From UBA9619 sp964630665 (GTDB taxonomy: Bacteria > Pseudomonadota > Gammaproteobacteria > Arenicellales > UBA868): a stretch of DNA of 54,498 nt. The DNA lies in the NCBI GenBank assembly GCA_964630665.1, contig CAZVVN010000014.1, forward strand, positions 1-54,498. The letters are read 5' to 3'. A model generated the notes under the pieces. That model did not search any database. It was not told the DNA's origin and saw nothing but the letters and a program-made list of their open reading frames with translations. Shown here one piece after another: positions 33,695 through 42,431 of the stretch; the first letter of the stretch is position 1, and the number at the start of each line of letters is the position of its first letter. A program made the translations under genes and the position numbers.

Positions 33695-35500
33695 ATGATT
33701 ACCAATATGACAACCGTCAACAGAAAACTGGCTGCGATCCTGGCTGCAGATGCGGTTGGATTCAGCGATCAGATGGGTGTCGATGAAGAACGCACTCTGG
33801 CGGTGCTCGGGGTGTGTCGAAAGATCATCGACTCCAGTGTCCTGGAACACGGTGGCCGGATCTTCGGGTCTGCCGGAGATAGCGTGATCGCGGAATTTCC
33901 GAGTCCGGTAGAAGCGGTCCGTGCAGCAGTGGACTTTCAAGCAACCCTGAAAAACCGCAACAACAGTGTTGCCGAGAATCAACAGATGACCTTCCGCGTG
34001 GGTGTCAATCTAGGAGACATCATCGTCGAAGGTGACAACTTGTATGGTGACGGTGTGAACATAGCAGCCCGCCTCGAGGGAATTTGTTCGCCCGGCAGCC
34101 TGTACGTTTCGGCTGCCGTCCACGAGCACATCAAGAACAAGCTGACCTGCGAATATGGTGTGCTTGGAGAGCAGGTGCTAAAAAACATCGCCGAGCCGGT
34201 CATCGTCTACGAGGTGCACTTCGACCAGGCCTTGGAGGGTGAAGAGCCGCTGGCCTCTAACGTTTCAGACTCAGTGGTGGAAGAACCGGCCCCCGATCAT
34301 CGCTTGCCGCGTCTTGCACTGATGCCCTTTCGGTCGTCGTCTCAGGATGCTGAAACGATCGGATTTGCAACCGGCCTGGGAGAAGATCTGGCAGTCATGA
34401 TGGGCAAGCAGACAGCGATCGAGGTGATCGACCAGATGTTGGTCGCAAACATTGCAGCGGGTTCAGACGCTGCTGCAGAACTTCGCCAACAGGCCGGTGC
34501 CGATTACGTACTCGAAGGCAGTGTACGCAGCGCCGGTGGCAAGGTCCGGGTGAACGTCTACCTGACCGATACCCACCAGAAACGCCAAATCACAGCGAAC
34601 CAGTACGACCGTGTGCTGGAGGACATTTTCGAGGTTCAGGACGAACTAACGAGGACGATCGCCTTTAATCTGCGAAGGGACGTCAAGATGCAGTACTTGG
34701 AGAACCTACCCAGCCAGTTGGACGAGGACCTTAGTGTGCCGGAGTTGTTGGACAAGGCGGCGGGTCTGTTTCAACAGCCTGCTCGGGATCGGAGAGAGGC
34801 CGTGCGAACTCTGGAGTTAGCGGTCGAGAAGGCATCCGACAATGCAATGGCACATGCTATGCTGACATTGGCGCTATGGTTTCGCGACCAGGATACACCG
34901 CTGGCCCCGAGCGAGGACCTTAAAGTACGTATGGAGACTGAATGCCGGGAGGCCAGACGGCTTGATCCCACCATGACGTTCGCTTTGCAGACGGAGGCCC
35001 TGTGTACACTGCAGCGTGGGGGTCCAGACTTGATTCTCGACCTGCTCCGTACTGCCAAATCGAACAGTTTCTGGGAAACAGGACGCCGGAATAATCTCCC
35101 CCTAGACAGCAGTCTGACCATGATCGAGATCCAGGAAAGCAGGGAGAAATCGGCGTTGGCGTCGCTGGACCCCTCGCGTTCGGGTTCTCACCTGTACGCC
35201 AGCGTGTTTCTCGAGTTGATGAATCACGCGATCGCATGTTATGCAATTGGGGAAACTCAGAGTGCCCTGACGTCCCTGCGAAAGATGGATGGGCTGTGGC
35301 CGTCCGCTCGAAGCCATCTATTACTGCAAGCGGCCTGCGAACAGGAATTCGATCAGGCGCGTGCGCAGTTGCTCGTCACAAAATTAAAAGAGGAGTTTCC
35401 GGATCTTTGTTGTACGAACTGCAAGAAACCCCCATTTTTGGACGAGGGCTGTCTGAAACAGTTCATTGGTGCGCTGTTGGATGCGGGACTTCCTGACTGA
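33695..35500 (+). CDS. Class III adenylate/guanylate cyclase with TolB-N-like and helical repeats
   Basis: A 601-residue relative of the cyclase at 24965. The cyclase domain has the metal aspartates D19 in LAADAVGFS and D62 in AGDSVIAEF and the N122/R126 pair in GDGVNIAARLE, so it is probably active. It is followed by a TolB-N-like region (about residues 230-340; LALMPFRSSS, DYVLEGSVR, DIFEVQDELTRTI) and then irregular helical repeats. Near the C-terminus is CCTNCKKPPF with a further C about 10 residues on, a possible metal or redox cluster absent from the other cyclase. The start is the ATG at 33695 or the one at 33707; the upstream open frame lacks a ribosome site. About 213 bases without a gene precede it. 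The adjacent TauD operon starts 41 bases later. Confidence 0.87.
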   Translation: MITNMTTVNRKLAAILAADAVGFSDQMGVDEERTLAVLGVCRKIIDSSVLEHGGRIFGSAGDSVIAEFPSPVEAVRAAVDFQATLKNRNNSVAENQQMTFRVGVNLGDIIVEGDNLYGDGVNIAARLEGICSPGSLYVSAAVHEHIKNKLTCEYGVLGEQVLKNIAEPVIVYEVHFDQALEGEEPLASNVSDSVVEEPAPDHRLPRLALMPFRSSSQDAETIGFATGLGEDLAVMMGKQTAIEVIDQMLVANIAAGSDAAAELRQQAGADYVLEGSVRSAGGKVRVNVYLTDTHQKRQITANQYDRVLEDIFEVQDELTRTIAFNLRRDVKMQYLENLPSQLDEDLSVPELLDKAAGLFQQPARDRREAVRTLELAVEKASDNAMAHAMLTLALWFRDQDTPLAPSEDLKVRMETECREARRLDPTMTFALQTEALCTLQRGGPDLILDLLRTAKSNSFWETGRRNNLPLDSSLTMIEIQESREKSALASLDPSRSGSHLYASVFLELMNHAIACYAIGETQSALTSLRKMDGLWPSARSHLLLQAACEQEFDQARAQLLVTKLKEEFPDLCCTNCKKPPFLDEGCLKQFIGALLDAGLPD

Positions 35501-35541
35501 CAGAATTCTATCTTACAATTTCCAACCATGAGAATCAGTTG

Positions 35542-36432
35542 ATGAGTATTTCGATCAATCCGTTGGGCAGGCGATTTGCCGGAGAGGTAACGGGTATTGA
35601 CCTCCGGGGCACAGTGAGCCCGGAGGTAGTCGCCGCCATCGAGGCTGGTATGGATCGCTATGCCGTGCTGGTGTTCCGGGGTCAGGATATCAGCGATGAA
35701 CAGCAACTCGCTTTCTCCAGGAATTTCGGATTCGTCGAGTCGTCCATTGGCGGCAATATCACCCGACCGGACCAGCGCCGCCTAGACGTTGATTTTGCCG
35801 ATGTGTCGAACCTGGATGAGAACCATCAGGTCTACGTGCGCGATGACCGGCGCCGCCTGTTTAATTTAGGCAACCGGCTGTGGCATTCAGACAGTTCGTT
35901 CCGTGCTACACCGGCCAAGTACTCCCTGCTATCAGCCCGCAGCCTGCCCGAGAATGGTCCCAATACCGAGTTCGCCGACATGCGGGCGGCCTATGATGCT
36001 ATCGATCCCGAAACACAGGCAGAAATCGAGAGTCTAGTGTGTGAACACTCGCTGATGTATTCACGAGGATTGCTGGGCTTTACCGACTTCACCGATGAAG
36101 AGCGCCGGACCTTTGCACCCGTACGGCAGGTGCTGGTGCGCGAGCACCCCGTGACCGGGCGCAGATCCCTGTTTCTGGCATCCCACGCAGGCACCATCGT
36201 CGGTTGGCCGATGGCCGAGGCTCGGATTTTTCTGCGTGACTTGATCGAGCACGCGACCGAACCCCGGTTTGTCTACGTGCACCGGTGGCAGGTTCATGAC
36301 TTGGTGATGTGGGACAACCGACAAACCATGCACCGGGCGCGCCGTTTCAACGAAACCGCCGAAGCCAGGGACGTCCGCCGTACCACCATTGTCGGTGACG
36401 GTCCGACAACTTCACAGGCCAATGCATCATGA
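35542..36432 (+). CDS. TauD/TfdA-family 2-oxoglutarate/Fe(II) dioxygenase
   Basis: A 296-residue Fe(II)/2-oxoglutarate oxygenase. The iron triad is H115 and D117 in RLWHSDSSF and H264 in WDNRQTMHRARRF, and downstream arginines (R276-R279 region) would hold 2-oxoglutarate. The motif spacing and the FRGQDISDEQQLAFSRNFG opening match the TfdA/TauD group, which hydroxylates a C-H next to a heteroatom and so removes sulfonate, ether, amine or similar groups. The ATG of the next gene overlaps this stop (ATGA, 36429-36432), so the two products are made together. The start codon is the ATG at 35542; a TTG just before it at 35539 is less likely. Confidence 0.9.
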   Translation: MSISINPLGRRFAGEVTGIDLRGTVSPEVVAAIEAGMDRYAVLVFRGQDISDEQQLAFSRNFGFVESSIGGNITRPDQRRLDVDFADVSNLDENHQVYVRDDRRRLFNLGNRLWHSDSSFRATPAKYSLLSARSLPENGPNTEFADMRAAYDAIDPETQAEIESLVCEHSLMYSRGLLGFTDFTDEERRTFAPVRQVLVREHPVTGRRSLFLASHAGTIVGWPMAEARIFLRDLIEHATEPRFVYVHRWQVHDLVMWDNRQTMHRARRFNETAEARDVRRTTIVGDGPTTSQANAS

Positions 36433-38630
36433 ATGACGACCGGTACCCACCGCTGTTGGGTTACACCGATCGCCTTTCGGCACGTCCGGGTGAGATGGTC
36501 CAGGTCAAAGTCAGTAGCCAGCTGGACGGTGAGTACCAGGCAAGCTTGGTGCACATCATTTGTGCCGATCCGAACCCGGAAGGCTTGGGCGTCGTCGAGG
36601 AGGCTGTGGACGGAGGCTTTTTGGGAACATATCCCGCACGAGCACAGCTGTTTACGCCAGGGTCCTGCATGAGGGCTGACCTTCCCTCTGGCATCCAACT
36701 GCCAGAGGAGCTTTCGGTATCAGCAATGATCTGGCCGACAAGGCTTGAGGCGGGCGCCCAGTCAGTACTGTCGATCGCGTCAGACAACCAGGGCGCGGCG
36801 CTGGTGCTCGGCCTTGATGATTCGGCAAGGCCCCGGGTGACGCTGCGAATGACCGATGGCGGCTGGATCGAAACGGTCCTGCCTCGCAGCGTAGGCGAAC
36901 GCAAGTGGGTCCGGTTGTGGGCCAGTCTCAGTCACGCGTCCGGTGAACTCATCATTGGCTGTGGTTCCGGGGACGATCAGGCAGTTACCAGAAGCCAAAT
37001 AGAGGGATCAACTGCCCTGGTGACGGAGACCATGGACAACATTCTGGTTGCAGCTTGTGATCAGGCCGGGCAGCGGATGCACTTCAACGGCAAGATCGAG
37101 GGACCGGCGATCTACCAGACTCTGCTGGACTGGGAGGGTTTCGCCGCTCCGTCGACTACAGATCTGGGGGCGCTCTTTGCTCGCTGGGATTTCTCAAAAG
37201 ATATCTCCAGTACCAGAGTTCGCGATACCGGTGCCAACGGTATCCACGGGACATTGATCAATTTTCCAGCCCGGGCGATGACCGGGTCGAACTGGGATGC
37301 GTCGGAGATGTGTTGGCGCCATGCACCGGAGCAGTACGCCGCCATCCATTTTCACGAAGACGATATCTACGACTTTGGATGGGAGACCGATTTCACCCTG
37401 ACGGTACCAGAGAACATAGGGTCCGGGGTCTACGGAATCCGGCTCGAACAGGGAGAGTACAACGACACGGTCCCATTGTTCGTCTGCCCGCCCCGGGGCA
37501 GGCAGACCGCGCGGTTGTGCGTGCTGGTGTCGACTTTTACCTATACGGTCTACGGCAACCACGCACGCCCGGATTACGACGAATCCTGGCAGGACAAGAT
37601 CAAAGCCTGGAATGCTTATCCCTGGAATCCGGCTGCCTATCCTCACTACGGGTGCTCGACCTACAACTTTCACTCTGACCGCAGTGGGATCTGTCACGCC
37701 AGCTATCGCCGGCCTCTCTTCAACCTGCGCCCGGGTTATCTCACCTTCGGTGCCAATACCTGTTCGGGGCTCCGTCATTTCCAGGCCGACAGCCACCTGA
37801 CAGCCTGGCTGCACAACAAAGGCTACGCGTACGACGTGGTGACGGACAAGGAACTCGACGAAGAAGGCGCAGAACTGCTGGCCGGCTACTCTCTTGTGAC
37901 GACCGGTTCGCACCCGGAGTACCACACCTCGCGTACGCTGGATGCATTGGAGGGTTACCGCGATCAGGGTGGGAAGTTTGCCTATCTCGGTGGCAACGGT
38001 TTCTACTGGCGGGTGGCGATCCATCCGGAGAACGAGGCGTTGATCGAGATCCGGCGGGCTGAAGGCGGTATCCGGGCCTGGGCAGCCGAGCCTGGAGAGT
38101 ACTACAACGCTTTTGACGGAATGTATGGTGGGCTGTGGCGTCGAAACGGACGCCCCCCGCAGCGCCTAGCCGGGGTCGGGTTTTCCTCGCAGGGCCGTTT
38201 CTTCGGCTCCTATTACCGGCGGACAGCGGCCAGTTACAAGCCGGAAGTCAGCTGGATGTTTGACGGAATCGACGATCAACTGATCGGTGATTTTGGTTTC
38301 AGCGGTGGGGGTGCGGCGGGCTTTGAACTGGATCGCTACGACCGCTACCTGGGGTCGCCCGAGGACGCCGTGGTCGTGGCATCGTCGGAAAACCACAACG
38401 ACACTTTTGTCCTGGTGCCGGAAGAGCAACTCACGCACATTACCAACTGGGCCGGCGTCCCGAACGAGGAGTTGATCCGGGCGGACATGACCTATTTTGA
38501 GACGCCCTCGGGTGGTGCCGTTTTTTCGACCGGTTCCATCACCTTCTGCGGCAGCCTGCCATTCAACGACTTTAACAATAACATCTCCACACTGCTGTCC
38601 AATGTGTTCAACCGGTTTCTACAGCAGTAA
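36429..38630 (+). CDS. N,N-dimethylformamidase large-subunit-like protein with LamG-like domain
   Basis: A 733-residue protein resembling the large (catalytic) subunit of N,N-dimethylformamidase. Residues about 80-235 look like a laminin-G/concanavalin-type beta sandwich (GWIETVLPRSVGERKW, GELIIGCGSG). The catalytic region begins near 300. In the characterised enzyme iron is held by two tyrosines and a glutamate; from spacing I infer Y372 (FTYTVYGNH), Y412 (CSTYNFHSD) and E497 (GSHPEYHTSR) as candidates, with the chemistry being amide hydrolysis. It has no signal peptide. I find no neighbour matching the small subunit; its place upstream is taken by the coupled oxygenase. Substrate may be an N-alkyl amide or another amide, and the assignment to dimethylformamide itself is not supported. 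Confidence 0.75.
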   Translation: MNDDRYPPLLGYTDRLSARPGEMVQVKVSSQLDGEYQASLVHIICADPNPEGLGVVEEAVDGGFLGTYPARAQLFTPGSCMRADLPSGIQLPEELSVSAMIWPTRLEAGAQSVLSIASDNQGAALVLGLDDSARPRVTLRMTDGGWIETVLPRSVGERKWVRLWASLSHASGELIIGCGSGDDQAVTRSQIEGSTALVTETMDNILVAACDQAGQRMHFNGKIEGPAIYQTLLDWEGFAAPSTTDLGALFARWDFSKDISSTRVRDTGANGIHGTLINFPARAMTGSNWDASEMCWRHAPEQYAAIHFHEDDIYDFGWETDFTLTVPENIGSGVYGIRLEQGEYNDTVPLFVCPPRGRQTARLCVLVSTFTYTVYGNHARPDYDESWQDKIKAWNAYPWNPAAYPHYGCSTYNFHSDRSGICHASYRRPLFNLRPGYLTFGANTCSGLRHFQADSHLTAWLHNKGYAYDVVTDKELDEEGAELLAGYSLVTTGSHPEYHTSRTLDALEGYRDQGGKFAYLGGNGFYWRVAIHPENEALIEIRRAEGGIRAWAAEPGEYYNAFDGMYGGLWRRNGRPPQRLAGVGFSSQGRFFGSYYRRTAASYKPEVSWMFDGIDDQLIGDFGFSGGGAAGFELDRYDRYLGSPEDAVVVASSENHNDTFVLVPEEQLTHITNWAGVPNEELIRADMTYFETPSGGAVFSTGSITFCGSLPFNDFNNNISTLLSNVFNRFLQQ

Positions 38631-38717
38631 ATCTTGGGATCAGACAGGTACACCTGGGCCTCGTCGTGTGCTGAGATCCGGAGTCACCTGGCAGTCAGGT
38701 CTGTCGGCTGGCCCTGG

Positions 38718-39701
38718 TCACACCTCCGGTCCGTCTGCTGAAGCGGATCTCGCCGCTCTTTTTCTGAGTAGTGTGGCCGATAGCGACGGCCCCCGGTCGG
38801 GTCTGCTCCACGGGCAGACCTCGATGCAGATCCCACAGCCAAGAGTCTTGACGAAGTACATGACGCACTTGTCGAAGTCGACATACCACTTTTTCTCACC
38901 TCTGACCATCAACTTGGTATCGCTGATCGCGTCAGCCGGGCAGTCGATGGTACAGCGCTGACAGCCCAGGCACAGGTCGTCTACCCCGATATCCACGGGC
39001 CCATCGAGAGCCAGAGGAATATCAGTCAGAACACTGGCGAGCCTGAAATTCGACCCGAATGGCTTGCCGATTACCGAGCCGTGCTTACCGAGCTGCCCGA
39101 GCCCGGCATCGATTGCCAGTGGAATGTGCAGCAGGTCAGCACTCTCGCCATAGGCTCGGGCCCGCCATCCCAAGCTGCGAATATGGGCCGCCAGCCGAAT
39201 AACGATTCGCGAGACGTCACGATAGGTCGTTACCGTCTCCATCGCCGCCTTACGGGTAGTGACGGCCTGCATAGTCTCGTAATCCTGGGCAAGAGCGACG
39301 ACGATCGCAGTGCTGTAGTCTGCCTGCTGGCCCTGGAACAGGGCGTTCTCGGTCAGTGCAGTAATCCCGACCGCGCCGGCACCGGATCGCCTAGCCAAAG
39401 ACTTGAGATCTTCAGCCATTGCTGCCGGGTCAGAAACGGTGAGCCGTGAACGGGCAACCGGACCATCGCTCTTGCGCAGCTCCCACCGGTTGAGGGCGTT
39501 GCGGAGATAGATCCCAAAGGGCATGGTAAGCCCAAAAAAACTCTCCAGTGCCGACCACTCGAGTTCCCGCGCCCCGGAACCGTGAAAGACCTGTCGCGCC
39601 CGGCGCTTCTGGTTCTCACCCAGGCCATTGATGATATTGCCGGACAGCGGTGCCGTGCGGTAGCCGTAGTGGTAGCGGGCCGGGGCGAAATATTTAGCCA
39701 C
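38718..39701 (-). CDS. Reductive-dehalogenase-like protein with two [4Fe-4S] clusters
   Basis: A 327-residue paralogue of the protein at 12031. Two cluster motifs lie near the C-terminus: C244, C247, C250 and C254 in CLGCQRCTIDCPADAI, and C279, C289, C292 and C296 in GCGICIEVCPWSRP. The preceding domain (LARRSGAGAVGITALTEN, FRLASVLTDIPLALDGP) matches the reductive dehalogenase/QueG core. It has no Tat signal. Start is GTG (39701), eight bases before the end of the small membrane protein's gene (shared sequence GTGGCTAA), so translation is coupled. It could reduce a halogenated or other activated substrate through a corrinoid; the corrinoid site cannot be confirmed by eye. Convergent with the DMF-like gene. 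Confidence 0.8.
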   Translation of the reverse strand: MAKYFAPARYHYGYRTAPLSGNIINGLGENQKRRARQVFHGSGARELEWSALESFFGLTMPFGIYLRNALNRWELRKSDGPVARSRLTVSDPAAMAEDLKSLARRSGAGAVGITALTENALFQGQQADYSTAIVVALAQDYETMQAVTTRKAAMETVTTYRDVSRIVIRLAAHIRSLGWRARAYGESADLLHIPLAIDAGLGQLGKHGSVIGKPFGSNFRLASVLTDIPLALDGPVDIGVDDLCLGCQRCTIDCPADAISDTKLMVRGEKKWYVDFDKCVMYFVKTLGCGICIEVCPWSRPDRGPSLSATLLRKRAARSASADGPEV

Positions 39702-39903
39702 CGTTCCCGTGGTCCGTCATGTCATCGAGCAGTATCAGCCGGTTGTCCTTCAGCGCCTGCCTGCTGGCACGGCGCAGGCGACTGCCGACGGTGAACCAGG
39801 CACAGATCAGGCCCGCGATCCACCAGGCAAGCAGGGCGTTTCGACGCAGACGGGGCCAAATGGAACGGTCTGTCCGGTAGAAACGCTGTTCGAAAGAACT
39901 CAC
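39694..39903 (-). CDS. Small one-helix membrane protein coupled to the Fe-S protein
   Basis: A 69-residue reading frame beginning at GTG (39903) and ending eight bases inside the Fe-S protein gene. A basic segment (RSIWPRLRR) precedes one predicted helix, NALLAWWIAGLICAWFTVGS (about residues 22-41), which is followed by another basic stretch (RLRRASRQALK). The TauD-like gene ends 35 bases upstream, so the three genes appear to form one operon. In respiratory reductive dehalogenase systems a small membrane protein anchors the catalytic subunit, but those anchors are larger with several helices, so the comparison is loose. No family recognised. It could still be a chance frame, as no strong ribosome site precedes it. 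Confidence 0.5.
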   Translation of the reverse strand: MSSFEQRFYRTDRSIWPRLRRNALLAWWIAGLICAWFTVGSRLRRASRQALKDNRLILLDDMTDHGNGG

Positions 39904-39938
39904 GGCGCGTTCATCAACGAGGTCTCACGCTGGCACGG

Positions 39939-40829
39939 TCAAAAGCCAGCGATCTGGGCGCCTGCGACCGTCAACCGGTACATCAGGCGGGGATGCTGTT
40001 GTTCGTCGAACGGTGTTGGTGCGTGCAGGGTGCAACGGTTGTCCCACAGGACCAGGTCACCGGGTCGCCAATGCTGAAAATGCGTAAAACGGCTGCCGGT
40101 CGCGTGGCTTAGAAGTTCTTCGAGGAGTTCTCGCCCCTCGTGATCGGGCAGGCCTTCGACACTTTCGATATGGCATAAGGGCAGGTACAGCGACTTGCGA
40201 CCCGTCGCGGGGTGTCGGGCGACGAGCGGCCGCCTGACAGTTGGATGATCCCGGCGCAGTTTATCAGTCAGCGGCGGCCGGTGGGGATTCCGGATACGGA
40301 GCAACTCGTTCAAATGATGATAGGAGTGAATCGTGTGAAGGTCGTCGATCCTGGTTTTGACCTGATCCGGCAGCGCCTCGTAAGCTGCTGTCATGCCGGC
40401 AAAACCGGTTTCACCGCCCGAGGCTGGTGCACTGAGACAGTACAGGCAGGAACCGAGCGGTTGAGGGTCGCGGAACGAATCGTCACAGTGCCAGAGCAGC
40501 GGCGGTGGGTCAGCACGGATGAAAAGTGCACTGTAGCGACCGTTCTCCACCACGTTGCCGATCCTCAGGATCTCTGGAAACCCCGGTAGCAGGAAGTCGG
40601 GGTTGTACTTGTCGTTTGGTTCCAGCGCGCCGAACAGGGCTGCGAACCGGCACAGATCGGCCGGGTCGTTGAGTTCCTGATCACGCACCACGATCAGTCC
40701 ACCATGATCAATGAATGCCCGCCTGAGCTTGTGCTCACAAGCCGCGTCCAGCACCGCCAGATCCATGCCCATTATCTCGACGCCGAATCCGGAGTCAGTC
40801 AATGGCCGAACCTTGAAGGGCGAATTCAT
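39939..40829 (-). CDS. TauD/TfdA-family 2-oxoglutarate/Fe(II) dioxygenase
   Basis: A 296-residue oxygenase, distantly related to the one at 35542. The iron ligands are H114 and D116 in LLWHCDDSFR, with the distal histidine in LWDNRCTLHAPT. VRDQELNDPADLCRFAALFG corresponds to the family opening. The start I prefer is the ATG at 40829, because the N-terminal MNSPFKVRPL aligns with the fold; a TTG at 40862 would add eleven residues. It is first in the reverse operon with the small membrane protein and the Fe-S protein. It should hydroxylate a substrate using O2 and 2-oxoglutarate; the substrate is unknown. Divergent from the amidohydrolase gene. Confidence 0.9.
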   Translation of the reverse strand: MNSPFKVRPLTDSGFGVEIMGMDLAVLDAACEHKLRRAFIDHGGLIVVRDQELNDPADLCRFAALFGALEPNDKYNPDFLLPGFPEILRIGNVVENGRYSALFIRADPPPLLWHCDDSFRDPQPLGSCLYCLSAPASGGETGFAGMTAAYEALPDQVKTRIDDLHTIHSYHHLNELLRIRNPHRPPLTDKLRRDHPTVRRPLVARHPATGRKSLYLPLCHIESVEGLPDHEGRELLEELLSHATGSRFTHFQHWRPGDLVLWDNRCTLHAPTPFDEQQHPRLMYRLTVAGAQIAGF

Positions 40830-40943
40830 GTCATTTTCAGTTGGTCGACCCGGCTCCGTCAAAGCCTATCGGCAGGCTTCAAGCGCCGAGTTCGCTATAT
40901 TAGCAACAGATTCGAATAGGATTGCCCGTACCCGGAGCATCTA

Positions 40944-42344
40944 ATGGAGAGCAACGACGTGTCGACACCAACAAAGGTCGATCTGCTGGTCGGGGCCGAT
41001 GTGCTTTATACGTTGGACGAGACGCATCCGGTGATCATCAGTGGTGAGGTGGCGATCAAGGGGAACCGGATCGTTTATAGCGGTCCTGCCTGTGCTGCTG
41101 AAAAGTGGGAGGCGAAAGAAAGGATATCCGGCTGCGGGAGGGCTGTCCTGCCGGGATTCGTCAACTGTCACAGTCATGCAGCTTCCGCGCTGTTTCGAAG
41201 CCAGAGCGACGACGGCCTGGGTGGGCAGGCGCTTTATTCAGTTGCGTTTCAAACTGAGAAAGACATCCCAGTCGGCGACTGGCGTGATCTGGCCCGACTC
41301 GGTGTGATCGACATGATCAGGTCAGGAATCACCACGATCAACGACATCTGGTACGAACCAGACGCATTGGCACAGGCTGCTGTTGACGCAGGGCTACGCG
41401 CCCAGATCGCCTTGAAGGTGTTTGATGTGAGACTGGAGGCGCTCCATCGTAACCACTATGAACGGGTATCCGGACAGGGAGAAGCCCGCCTGCGGCTCGC
41501 TGTCGAATTCGTCGAGAAATGGCAGGGCGCAGCGGATGGATTGATCTCGGGGCGTCTGGGCCCGCATGCGACAGACACCTGTAGCGCAGCGTTACACCGG
41601 GAGGCGTGTACCGAGGCCCGGCGTCTCGGAGTGGGCCTGCACACGCACGTGGCTCAGTCGCGGCAAGAAGTCGAATACTGTCAGTCCACCTACGGTAAAG
41701 GCCCGGGGGAATTCCTGGCTGAACTCGATGTGCTGTCGGGTGCCTCGGTGTTGGCGCACCTGACGTTTGCCTCCAATCAGGATCTCGACGCCATCGCAGC
41801 GAGCGGGGCGGGCTATGCCCACTGCCCCACGATCTATCCCAGGCGTGGGGCCTACCCTGATCTTTCCGGGATTCTGGCCCGGGGTATTGGAACCGGATTC
41901 GCCACCGACTGGATGATGAATGATCCATTTGAAGCGGTCCGCAATGCGATGAACGCCGTGCGACTGCTGGCTGGGCGTCATGATGCGTTGACCTCGCTGC
42001 AGGCCTTGAGGCTGGCGACGGTCGGCAGCGCGAGGGTCATGGGTATGAGTGATGAGATCGGCAGCCTTGCAGTTGGAAAAAAAGCCGACCTGATCCAGAT
42101 CGAGCTTGAGCGTCCGCATCTGCAGCCTTTCTATGCGGAACCGGCTTCTATCGCCTATTACGTACGGGCTTGCGACGTGGTGAACAGTGTGATCGACGGT
42201 CGGGTGGTAATGGCTGACGGTGTAGTGTCCGGCCTGGATGAGCCATCCATCGTGGCCCGCGTGAAGGCGCACATTCCCCACTGGCTCAGGCTGATGCGAA
42301 GTTATGGTGGGGTCGGGGCATTTCCAGGGTGCCCGTGTAGTTGA
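40944..42344 (+). CDS. Amidohydrolase/deaminase, TRZ/ATZ type
   Basis: A 466-residue metal-dependent hydrolase. The metal site is H76 and H78 in GFVNCHSHAAS, one histidine of LHTHVAQSRQ (about 233-235), H272 in VLAHLTFAS and D322 in GFATDWMMND. GPHATDTCSAAL (H208) is the substrate loop seen in adenosine-type and triazine deaminases. The C-terminal IGSLAVGKKADLIQIE and VNSVIDGRVVMADG are the small beta-sandwich domain of this group. It probably removes an amine or chloride from a nitrogen heterocycle or related compound. It is divergent from the TauD gene and followed by a GST and DMT exporter, each at short spacing, suggesting one operon of about 3 kb. Confidence 0.9.
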   Translation: MESNDVSTPTKVDLLVGADVLYTLDETHPVIISGEVAIKGNRIVYSGPACAAEKWEAKERISGCGRAVLPGFVNCHSHAASALFRSQSDDGLGGQALYSVAFQTEKDIPVGDWRDLARLGVIDMIRSGITTINDIWYEPDALAQAAVDAGLRAQIALKVFDVRLEALHRNHYERVSGQGEARLRLAVEFVEKWQGAADGLISGRLGPHATDTCSAALHREACTEARRLGVGLHTHVAQSRQEVEYCQSTYGKGPGEFLAELDVLSGASVLAHLTFASNQDLDAIAASGAGYAHCPTIYPRRGAYPDLSGILARGIGTGFATDWMMNDPFEAVRNAMNAVRLLAGRHDALTSLQALRLATVGSARVMGMSDEIGSLAVGKKADLIQIELERPHLQPFYAEPASIAYYVRACDVVNSVIDGRVVMADGVVSGLDEPSIVARVKAHIPHWLRLMRSYGGVGAFPGCPCS

Positions 42345-42431
42345 TCAGGCCGTACCGACGGATCGTACACCCGTTGTGGTAAAACCAGGGAACAGCCTTA
42401 ATGTACGAGCACAAAACGAGGAGAACGCAGC

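Noticed and set aside
37194..38024. A 276-codon reverse frame inside the dimethylformamidase-like gene
   Set aside because: Antisense to a gene with domain-level support; the translation has no recognisable fold or membrane pattern.
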